Positions 11,940-22,700 of a stretch of DNA of 64,000 nt are shown here, piece after piece (positions within the stretch are counted from its first letter, which is position 1; each line of letters starts with the position of its first letter). This stretch comes from Bolinopsis microptera (taxonomy: Eukaryota; Ctenophora; Tentaculata; Lobata; Bolinopsidae), in NCBI RefSeq assembly GCF_026151205.1, contig NC_087076.1, positions 20,950,828 to 21,014,827 on the forward strand, given 5' to 3'. Position numbers and translations under genes: made by a program. The notes below the pieces were generated by a model. That model was not told the DNA's origin. It was given only the letters and a program-made list of their open reading frames with translations, and searched no databases.

Positions 11940-12420
11940 ACTGGCATTCAAACCCTGCCCCTGGATGTACATGACACATCGGATTGTGGGGGAACGAAAA
12001 AGCAGATGAGCTGGCCAAGCTTGGTACAATCAGTGAATCCACTTTGAAGTATCCAATTCAACAATCCTACATCAAACGTCAAATCGACAACAAAGTCAAC
12101 AGACTGAATCAGGAAACTTGGTTAACTGACGGTCCCAGACACATTAAACTGACACTCGGCCACAAGCACGCCAACATCATCAAAAACTACACTCCGCAAC
12201 AACAGACAAGATTACAGAACTGCAGTTCACCTCATCACGGGTCACTGCAGCTTAAACAAACACCTTCACACCACTTGCAAATCAAACACTGGTGCTTGTC
12301 CTATGTGCGGCGAGGAAACTGTCTCATACTTTCTTGGATAGTGTCCGGCTATTGCCCAAATTAGAGGTCAATATTTTTTACAGTTAAAGCTTAATAAAGA
12401 AGCAGACTCGGAGAAATATG
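11940..12420 (+). pseudogene. LINE RNase H C-terminal remnant with Cys-rich tail
   Basis: The frame from about 11,975 reads HIGLWGNEKADELAKLG, the end of a retrotransposon RNase H domain (H..G..GNE.AD). A linker follows. Near 12,295-12,390 the tail ACPMCGEETVSYFL, then CPAIAQIRGQYF, appears in two frames, so there is a frameshift near 12,340. The ACPxCG..ET..H(Y)FL..CP pattern is the zinc-binding end of Jockey/I/R1-type LINE ORF2. A stop lies directly before the HIGLW segment. It belongs to a different LINE type from the piece at 10,440-11,260. Confidence 0.75.
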
Positions 12421-12960
12421 TGTCATGAAGTTAGTGAGGTATTTTCACAAATTAAAATACGGCATGCTTAGGTGCTGTTTGCGTTCCTATAATGTCAGAC
12501 GGCAGGATTAAACAGGATTAAACAAGTAAACATTAAGCACTAGTTTCTCTTGGAAATGTAAGTGTCGTCACTCGTCCATCAGAAATAGGTAAAAGAGAAA
12601 GAACAAAAAACGATGCAACAGGCAAAAGCAAACCAGGCGACGGAAAATAAAAAATTAGAGTTTTCGTAACAACAATCTAACCCGAATTCTCAAAAGATGA
12701 GACAGTAGTCACCAAGGAAACAGGCAACGTCTGCGGAGTAAATCTAATTATTGCATCTAAAGTGCGCGGCTTAGTGTTACAAAAATTAAGCAGTTTGGAA
12801 CAAAATTACAAGTTTTCAGTTTACAAAAATATTGAAACATTTCAATTTTTGTTTGCATGAAGGTTCCAATGACTTAATAAAGTCGTTTAGAAAATAAAAA
12901 TACTACAAAGATACCAAGTAAACTCACAAATATTGCAACTTGGTTAAAAACAATGCATTT
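12421..12960. other. Intergenic, no gene recognised
   Basis: AT-rich sequence with no long frame, RNA gene or repeat unit that I can recognise. Confidence 0.35.
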
Positions 12961-12969
12961 AAATGTTTT

Positions 12970-13247
12970 GGTGGCGCGCGCGCGCCATCTCAGTCAACTA
13001 CCCCGGCCATATTTGGTCAAATAGGATAATAAGGACGCAGAATATGCGTCCCTCTAAAAAGTCCGATTCCCTTCATGGTATGCCCCTTTTTCCGCCTTCG
13101 GCGGCGCGCGCTTCGCGCGAAAAGTGGCATGCAACGTATGTCAAGGCGCGCGCTACTTCGTAGCTCGTGCCATTTCGAGAAGAAAGCAGCGCGCGCTACT
13201 TCATACTTCGACGAAATTTAGACGAGTACATCCGTCAAATCGTGGAT
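12970..13247 (+). repeat. GC-rich hairpin cluster and truncated family A repeat, broken by gap
   Basis: Short perfect hairpins follow one another: GGACGCAGAATATGCGTCC near 13,034, CCGCCTTCGGCGG near 13,092 and CGCGCTTCGCGCG near 13,108. Family A sequence follows from 13,140 (GCGCGCGCTACTTCGTAGC ... GAGTACATCCGTCAA) and runs into the N gap. Its repetitive nature is the probable cause of the gap. Confidence 0.5.
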
Positions 13248-13347
13248 NNNNNNNNNNNNNNNNNNNNNNNNNNNNNNNNNNNNNNNNNNNNNNNNNNNNN
13301 NNNNNNNNNNNNNNNNNNNNNNNNNNNNNNNNNNNNNNNNNNNNNNN
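13248..13347. other. Assembly gap of 100 N
   Basis: Exactly one hundred N bases, the conventional size for a gap of unknown length. Sequence on the two sides need not be adjacent in the genome. Confidence 0.99.
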
Positions 13348-14257
13348 TTTTTAAAGGACAAATTTGTATTGGTAATCTGAGGACAATTTATTTAGTGCAC
13401 AGGAACAGTATCTACAGTCAGGAACCGTTCATTCCGTTATAACGTTTTACGTTATAGACTAAGAGTTAAAGTCCAATAGTAGTGTTAAGTGTGAGTTTCT
13501 AGCTCGCATGACAACGCAAATAGGATTATGTTTACTGGCATTCGTTTTGATCCCAGCTGTACGGGACGCATTATATGATTTTATGATTTATCCCAAAATA
13601 GTGGTATTTGGTAACGAAATACCCCAGAATGTACCGCATTTTTTCTCTTGATCTCGACAAAACATTCGTTTGTTTTTAAATACCTCAAATTTATCTAAGG
13701 TGCAATGCTAATTTGATTTTGCGTCATTGTGATAGTGTGAGTGCAGGTGTTGGAGGTTACTGCAATAACAACTAGGCATTTTATCAGTTTGACGCATTCT
13801 TCTGACCGCTGACCTGTTCTACTGAGGTAGTGACGTGGTTGTGACGTGGTAGTTGACGTATTCTCCGACGTAGTGTGCTGTGTGTGTACGTACACAACTG
13901 TAATCTGAAGAATCAGGGCTTACAAAAATGGGAATGCATCCTTCAACCGATGACTCAATATCAATACACTATATAGTATATAGATATAATATGTTCATGG
14001 TTAAATATGCGTGCCATAGAAGGTCAAAATGGACTCTGACGTTTACCCGTCACTGAAGGCCCTGCATGGTCCCCCTCTATACTTCTTTGCCTTTACAATT
14101 TCATGACCTTTTACCAATTTGGCGATTAGGGCTGACTACCTCTACCTTGACGGTTACAATATTACCTTTCCATAGGCAGACCTGAAATTAATGCTGTGTG
14201 AAGCTACATTAAGATTACCCTAAAGGTTGTCTTGTAAGCTTGTAGTGTGGAGGGGCT
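13348..14257. other. Intergenic, no gene recognised
   Basis: No open frame above about 65 codons and no repeat or RNA gene seen. A run with repeated GTGACGT near 13,830-13,850 is the only local pattern. Confidence 0.35.
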
Positions 14258-14761
14258 TTGGATAGCTTATATTTGGATAGCTTATATTTGGATAGCTTAT
14301 ATTTGGATAGCTTATATTTGGATAGCTTATATTTGGATAGCTTATATTTGGATAGCTTATATTTGGATAGCTTATATTTGGATAGCTTATATTTGGATAG
14401 CTTATATTTGGATAGCTTATATTTGGATAGCTTATATTTGGATAGCTTATATTTGGATAGCTTATATTTGGATAGCTTATATTTGGATAGCTTATATTTG
14501 GATAGCTTATATTTGGATAGCTTATATTTGGATAGCTTATATTTGGATAGCTTATATTTGGATAGCTTATATTTGGATAGCTTATATTGGATAGCTTATA
14601 TTTGGATAGCTTATATTTGGATAGCTTATATTTGGATAGCTTATATTTGGATAGCTTATATTTGGGATAGCTTATATTTGGATAGCTTATATTTGGATAG
14701 CTTATATTTGGATAGCTTATATTTGGATAGCTTATATTTGGATAGCTTATATTTGGATAGG
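14258..14761. repeat. 15-bp tandem satellite, about 33 copies
   Basis: The unit GGATAGCTTATATTT is repeated almost without change. There is a one-base deletion near 14,586 and a one-base insertion near 14,665. Since 15 is divisible by three, the array is open in several frames and yields artificial five-residue peptide repeats. The low divergence suggests a young or homogenised array. It ends 40 bases before a G-run at 14,802-14,818. Confidence 0.95.
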
Positions 14762-16713
14762 TTATGTCCGTTGTCTACTTGTTCAGTAGTTCAGGCTTTT
14801 AATGGGGGGGGGGGGGGGGACTTTCTGATTAATCATTCTTCATTAGATAACGTGCCTTGTAATAATATCTTGAGTTTAGTATTTAACCTCTCAGACAGGT
14901 TAGTATCATGCGATATAAATCATCTTTATACTTCCCGACCATACAAGGAATTCAATTCCCGGTTAACATTTTTTTCGAGTAAATGGTTTCGACAGACTGA
15001 ATCATAAATCTACATTGGATCGTCTCATTCCTCATCTCTTATTCAATTTTCTGGAGATTATTGAAACAATTTCCAATAGCCCGCTAATTTTGTATTATAC
15101 TTGGTGCAAAGGACATAAACTTTGTGTCAGCTAATTGTATTCTAGGCCCCCTATACTTCGTGCTTGTTGGTTTCAACTAAAGAAATGTCGTGGGACCACC
15201 TTCGAAGCTCGACTTATTTGATTGTCAGTGCTGGAGGCTTAGACGTCTGCAGGAGCCTTAGACGTCTACGATCAAGTCGATTAATAATAAGCTGTTACAA
15301 GTCTCTAATTTAATATGTCAACAGCGGATAAGTGGTATTTTTAAGGAAGATATTGGTATAACTGTTAACATATATAAGATACTTTAACATCGGAACAGAG
15401 GGAGCCAGTAACCATGCTACTCTTTGTACCAGGGCCCATTGTGATAATTATTTTTAACTTGTGCTACTTAATTAATTTAGAAATGCTGGTTCTAAAAGAG
15501 TATAACGTCTAGCTCTTTGCTTGTTCCTATTTTAAGTAAAGTACCCTGAGACTGCGAATCAAGAGGCTTATCAAAGGAAAACAGTGATAAAACTTAAATG
15601 AATTAGGATCTGTTTGTGAAGCTGAGTGGTAATAGACCTGAGCCTTGACAATTCCTTTCAAATTAGAAATTAGTGTGTCTTATAAGTACTGAATCCTTAC
15701 AAGATATCGGTTTTGCTAGATAACAAATGATATCGTAGCAAAGTGTAGATATAATTTGCGGCTGATATCAGGTTGAGCCATGCGTCACCTCTCAGTTTTA
15801 TTCGTTGAATTGGAAACGTACCTGTTTTATAGCTGTTACATCCAGTTCCACTTGTTAAATTAGTAATTGTCATACTTCCGGCTTTGTGTGGATTTTCTGA
15901 TACATATTACATAGTTTCAAAAGTTGCACAGAAATATCGGTGAAGGAAACGTTGCATTTCATGTTGAAAGCAACAATGTCTACCGTTCTTTAAATTCTAG
16001 CAAGTACTTTATAGTTCTAAATTTGAGAATTCTTTTAGTCTGAAATTAAATCTTAAAAGAAAGCATATCGGTATCTCCTTTTGACAGCAACTCTCAAGTA
16101 CTTCGTTTGTTGTTCGTCATGTAGAAATGGTGCCAAGTTTAGGATTCAAGAGTGGTCCAGATGGCCCCTCACCGCACCACAAGCCTCACATACAGGCACA
16201 GTTTTATAATGTTTAGTAAGTTAGACACGCCATGATTCTGCTGATCTAATATGATCTAATACTGAGAACTTTGGCTTTATTCTGAGTTTTAAAACCCACA
16301 TTTTAAAGGTTTTCCTTTAAAAAACTACGCCCCACTGGCTCATTCATGTTGCATTATAACCATGTGAAATATATTTATAACGCAAAACTTCAAAACTGTC
16401 GTTGAGGTCATGGCAACAGAAATTTAATTTGAATTTAATTTGAATTTCTAAACCGATTTTTCGATATTTATTAAGTTATAGTCTCGTAGTCTTTCTCTTA
16501 ACCCCGTTATTTAGTGCATTGCTTTCACTCGTTTTGAGTATGACTATAACCATATTAGGTATTAAGGAAACCATTCACGTCACAATTCCTTTAATTTCCT
16601 TTCTCCTTGTATCTATGTGCTGCTTAAACAGTTTATAATGATTTGAGTTACAACATTTATTGTATCACTTCTAACGTTCCCTTTGCCTCTGTTAAGCAGC
16701 AGTGTTGGTTCAC
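14762..16713. other. Region upstream of the RhoGEF, promoter not resolved
   Basis: AT-rich DNA without a convincing gene. It should contain the promoter and any 5' non-coding exon of the RhoGEF at 16,714. An acceptor-like site (AAGCAGCAG at about 16,694-16,702) just before the first coding exon suggests an upstream 5' exon. Confidence 0.35.
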
Positions 16714-19700
16714 ATGATTCCCATGAACAACAGCAGCAAAAGAAAACGACAAGATCCTCCCCGGATAACACAAGATCCCCCCTTCAATTCCGGAGTAGAA
16801 GCCACCTACAAACTAGTCTGGTGGAAGAAAGTGCTGCATGCTATAAACGTGTGTCCCACTACTCTGGGAGAGGAGGGGTCTAAGAAGGTGCTGGCTCGTG
16901 AGAGGGGCGAGGGGTTCAAGTTGGAGCCTCCTGCTCCTATTGACTGTGACGTTTTCTACAACTTCATGCTCTCTGATACTAAGTTCGCTGCGGATAATGT
17001 CACCTCCTCGCTGCCTTTCCACCAGGTTTATTACTCAATGGAATATTGTATTATCTATAACTTTTAAATTTAGAAAAATTATAAGATACCTTAAGAGAGA
17101 TCAAATTGTCGTGTTATTTAGTTAGCAGGCTAAGAGTGAATGCGTATTTAACACGTACAGTTTCTACAAAAGAAGGGAAAGGAGGGGGTATGTCATACTT
17201 ATGCAAATGAAGAGTCGCGGTTTTCCGCGGTTGTATGAATATTATAATAAGCGACTCCTTCAAATGCTCACATAGTTATTCGTGAAGATAATAATACTTA
17301 ATTTTGCGTACGAAGAGGGAGGGAATCCGCAATGAATATTTCAAATTGTGGCTTACACAATCACTGAAGTATTCTAAAATAAAAACATTTTAAAAATCTG
17401 CGACATAAATTTTCATGTATAGGCTTCATGTGGCTTACACGACCTATTTTAGTATTTTAAATATTTAATTACCTTTCCTGACAACTAATGATGAACAGAT
17501 ATCAGGCCCTCGTCTCTGTGATTGTAAGATTTGATATTTTTACCCGCAACCTTTCACCGCAAGTATATAATATTCCGCCTTGTTGTATACAATAAATGAG
17601 CTTGTTCTCTGAAATGCAAAATTCTAGCAAAAAAAACATTTGTCGACGGAGTTTATTGTTTGTTCCGTCCAAATTTCTGCTCATTCTCAAGCTGTTGAAA
17701 AGATTTCAGCAAGTTTTGTGTAAGACCATGTAATTGTGCAGTCTGCAGCCTATGTGCCGTTTCAAACAACCTTTCAATAATACTTCTCCGTGAATTCCAA
17801 TGCAGCCATACCGATCTGTCGCCTGTGTCGTTAAATAACGTGCGTTTGGAAAGTTATGTCTATCAACAAATTACAAAAGAAACTATTCAAGACAGCATTG
17901 AATTCAATGAGAGTTATCAATGCACATAAATATTAATGATATGCCCTTAATTGATCTAAATAAGAGAGAACCGGTCAATATAAGAAGATTCTGGACATCA
18001 TGACCTTGCACGTGCCAGACATGTATACCAGAGTAATAGTTTGATAATATAAAGTTCAATCTTTCATTGCCTCCACATAATAATTCTCTCTCTCTGCCTG
18101 TTTAAAGTTGAGCTGGAAGTCCAGGTGAACTCCTGAATTATTTGTCAGCCTCACACTAAGAGTCGGCCTCATACTAAAACTAAGCCGTTTAAAGCATGAA
18201 GGAAACCAAGCTTTTATTCGGTGTTGTACGCTTTACTTGGTCCACATTCTTGACTTACTTTTTTTCATTATCTAATTACTACAGGTGCACTTAATCAGTT
18301 GTAATTAGTGTTGCAATTATTAATTAAGACAATGAATACTTCTACACCTCCGCTTATAACGTTCATTTACTGAAAAAATCATGCCTTAATAATGACTGGA
18401 GCTCCAGTCATTATTAACGACTCGTATTAAACTGCACATGGAGCATATTAGAAGCTTCTACAAAGCAAAAAAACGAGAAGCCAGGGTATCATGTAACCAT
18501 TGATAATGTATAACTTTCCAAAGCTTTAGTCTTATTTGTGTGCCCAGTTATGCAGCACTGCTAGAATTGTGTCGGTTCGTTTGGTGTGAGAGAGAGAGGG
18601 AGAGGGGGATTGTAAACACAGATCCTTACTCCTTACACATAAACCCCTTGATTGGATGTGATGCGTTTGTCCTGGGATCGAAGACCCTCCGATATTTTGG
18701 TTTGTGAGTTTTTGGAGTTTCCGTGGTGTTTTTATTGTTGTAGCCTGCTGCACACACACTGCACGTACACTGTGAGGTGTTGTGCCAACAAATAACCGTT
18801 TAGATGTAAACCATTTGTTAATAGAAGGGATCATTGAGATTGTGAACTGTACTACATCTCACAGCATTACCTTTCTTGTAATATTTCTTTATTCTGTCGT
18901 CATGATAACAACAGTATCTTTCTTTATTCCGTCGTCATGATAACAATATTATCTTTAATCTTTCTTTATTCTGTCGTCATGATGACAACTATTTCTTTTT
19001 CCTTGCGTTGTACCGATTATAATATTGCGAATTTCTAGGTTATTTCACCCTTTTATTGTTGTAGCCTACGCACCGTCAGGCTTTGTGCGAAACAACAACG
19101 GTGGAGTGTGTAGACATGTACATTATCAATACTTTACTAAGATCAATACTATCATAACATTTCCTTAACCCTTCATACTGCGGTCATGAAGACAACCTAA
19201 TTCCTTTGACCATTTTATTTCTCTAGTCATGGCGACAACCTTTTAAGCTTACTCTATACTGTAGTCATGACGACAACCTTTTATCCTTACTATATACTGT
19301 AGTCATGACGACAACCTTTTATCCTTACTCTATACTGTAGTCATGGCGACAACCTTTTATCCTTACTCTATACTGTAGTCATGACGACAACCTTTTATAC
19401 TTACTCTATACTGTAGTCATGATGACACTCCTTATCTTTCTGTCATCATCATGACAGTCCTTACCTTTATGGTAGTCATGAAGACGCTGATTTCTGTTAG
19501 ATTTGTCATCACTTACGTTAAACTTGGTTTCAGGAAGAAAACGAGGACGACGTTGGTTCCGATTCTGAGAATCTAGAGGTTTCCTGTCCTGTGGAACCTG
19601 AGGAGGCAGGCTATCAGTACAGACGTTAGTTCTTCTTATCACGACAAATTTACTTCTGTATTTCAATAATATGTAGTTGTAGCTTCATTTTTACGATGTT

Positions 19701-22700
19701 AGCGTCACTTCACTTTGAAATTACACTTCGTTTTGTCAGATTCGTCTCTTTGAATTTGCGTAGACTGTGTGTGATATAATGCTTGCAGCATTTTTTCAAA
19801 TATCTCCCTCACACTGTATATCCTACATACCTAACAAACAAAGCTAATTTTTCTAACACTATTTTAATTCTCGGATTATTATGAAGTGTAAACTGTATTG
19901 CACAAATAAGTGATATAATGATATTTACTATCAGCAACTAACGCATGATTTAATACTTTAATTCTACAAATTGATGACATGACAACGTAATTACCAGAGA
20001 CTAGGCCTATACGATTTAACATGAAATATTGACTTATATAAGTTAAGAACTATTATACTAATTGATCGCTTCCGTTTGAGCTTTTCAGTAAATATTTTAG
20101 CGCCTTTTTTTCCCCGGAGTGTTTGGAACGTGATACAGTAAATTTTTAGATAATATTAAGAGACAAGCAGCTAGCACATCATCCCTCCTAAATATTTAGA
20201 CAATTATATCTGGGTATTTATTTTACCGCAGAATGCACTTTTTCTGTCACTCTAACGTCACAGTATTAACATTTAACCCCAACTATCACACAAACGTCAC
20301 AAACCCCAATTGATCATGAATTTCAAGATATCATGTCCTAATGATATGCATAATATGGTGATCATTTTATCATGGTTATGATCCAAATAATTTACCCCGA
20401 TTTATTTCAGTGCGGAATCAAGATGACGTGTGTCAGGAACCTGATGGCAACATCCAGAGTAAGTCAGAACTGTCATCTATTATTATTTAGTTTAATTTGT
20501 AGGGACGGAGAATTAGAGTTAAGGAGTTAAACAGTTAAGAACTGTCGTATAATTTATGTCTCTCGCATAAATGCGATTAGATTTGTTTTATATATTATAT
20601 ATAATATATTATATATATTTTATATATATATATATATTAGTGCGATTTAATATTTAAAATTTAAATAACTATAAACCACAACAAATACTTGGAAATTTGG
20701 AATCCGATACTGGCCTCAGTCTTTGCATATTTTGCGTTGCATGATCAGGCTTTCACGACGAAAGTATGAAGCTTCTTGGAAATTTAGCACTCAATTACAG
20801 GTACTTGGAGTACCAATCACCAGATATTCCAAGTAATTTAAGTTATTAGAATTAGCCAAATAAAGGCTAAACATAGTAGAAGACCCACATACGGTAATCA
20901 CTAATCGTACACATATTTGTTAAGTAACGTAGAAGATTAGAACCTTTCTAGAAACAGTAAAACTAAATTACACATAAATCCCTTACTCCTTCATAAATAG
21001 AAACACTAAAACCTCTCTATACCTCGCCGCTCCATACATTGGATCTTATTTCGCCGTTCTCCTCCCAATCTGTAGCACCTGTTTGGCCAATCATGTGATT
21101 CATCAGAGCTCACTTCTTGTTCAAGTAACGCGACCAAATTTTGGTCATTTTGACGAAAATGTGAACGAACCGACACCGAGTTTATTTGACGATTTAGCTA
21201 TTAAAACATGGGAGTTTTATTAAATAAAATTGAATTATCCATCATTGCTGAATATGTCATAGACATTTCCATTTAGACAATAGACATACCTGTATGTCTA
21301 ATGTCTGTCTAGTTTTTTTTTTCTCTTAAAAGGTTAGGCTTCTGACAAAATAGTAGATATAGGAATATAGGGACCACACTGCAGACTAATGGTCGACAAA
21401 GAATAGTCTATTTGTGTGTCTGATAATAGATATTATGTTTTAATGATCATATCAGTAATGATGATATGAGTAATGATTATATCCCTACAAAGCTATAACA
21501 TATCTAGTAATGATCACATCCCTACAGGTGTATTGTCAAGTTTGCAGTCCCGGAGGGGTGCAGTACACACAGCAGTTATCATTGCAGATCCTAAGGACAA
21601 ATTCAAGATGCCATTCTTCTCCAAGCGGAAGAATGTGAGTTTAATATAGCCGCGTGCTGCAGGGAGCTATAACTAGTGCAGGGAGCTACTAGTCATGGTC
21701 CGGATTGTGTTGAAAAAACTCCCGGGGTTTAAAAAAAAATAAAAAATTTTTTTTTAAACCCCCAAAAAATCCTTTTCCTTATAAAAAAAAAAAACCCCTA
21801 AAACCCCTTTTTTATTTCCCCCCCTCCATAAAAGGCCCCCCTTTTTTTCCCCTTTTTCCCCCCCCAAGTACCCTTGGGTTTTTTCCAACAAATTTGGTTT
21901 TTTGACCCCCCTTTTTTTTAAAAAACGGGGCCTAAAATTTTTTTTTTCCATTTTGAGAAAAAGGGGGAAAAAAAAAAAAACCAATTTTTTTGAAATTTTA
22001 ATTCATGGGGGTTTTTAAAAATTAAATAAAAATTTTTAAAAATTTTTTTTTTTCCCCAAAGGGGGGGCCCCCCCCAAAATTTTTTTAAAAAAAGACCCCC
22101 CCTTTAAAGTAAGCCCCCCCCCTTTTGTTTTTTTTTTTTTTTTAAAAAAAGGGTTTTTTTTGAAAAAAAAAATGATTAAAGGAATAAAAGGGGCCAAACC
22201 CGCAAAAGGGGGGGCCCCCAAAAAATAGTTTTTTATTTTTTGGGGTTTCCCCCCCCAAAAAAAATTAAAAATTTTTTAATTCCGTTTGAAAAAAAATAAA
22301 TTTAAATTTTTTTAACCCCCCCAAAAAAAAATTTTTAACCCTTAGGCCAAACCCCCCAGGGGGGGTTTTTGGGGGGGGGGGGTTAAAACCCAAAAGGTTT
22401 TTAAAAATTTTTTGTCCCCAAAGGAAAATTTTTCCCAGGCCCCCTTTTTTTTTAAGCGGAAAAATGTGTTTTTAAAATTTCCCCGCTTTTAAAAACTTAT
22501 AACTAGGAGGGAAAAATTTGTTTAAGGGGCCCCCAAATTTTTTTTTAAAAAAAATCCCGGGTTTTTCCCTTTGGGCGGGAGGGGGTTTTTCACGCCCCCC
22601 GCCCCATTTTTTAAAACATGTTTTAAATTTAAAAAAGGGTTTTTTTTTTTTGGGAAAAATTGGAAAAAAACCCCACCCCTAATTTGTTTTTTAAAGGGGA

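Larger units (their letters stand above)
17026..19533. other. RhoGEF intron 1 with palindrome and 38-bp repeats
   Basis: It holds a perfect 32-base palindrome at 18,386-18,417, degenerate CTTTATTCTGTCGTCATGAT repeats at 18,880-18,990 and the 38-bp array at 19,186-19,440. An open minus-strand frame at 18,532-18,834 shows no recognisable domain and is probably chance. Confidence 0.6.

Noticed and set aside
14247-15007. Long open frames of 115 and 249 codons with five-residue peptide repeats
   Set aside because: They are produced by the 15-bp satellite, which is open in several frames because its period is a multiple of three; no start context, domain or splice support.
18532-18834. 100-codon minus-strand frame in RhoGEF intron 1
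   Set aside because: No domain, low-complexity Ser stretch from a GA-rich run, no splice partners seen.
21754-22221. Lys/Phe/Gly-rich frames on the minus strand
   Set aside because: They lie in the homopolymer-smeared block and reflect A, T, C and G runs.
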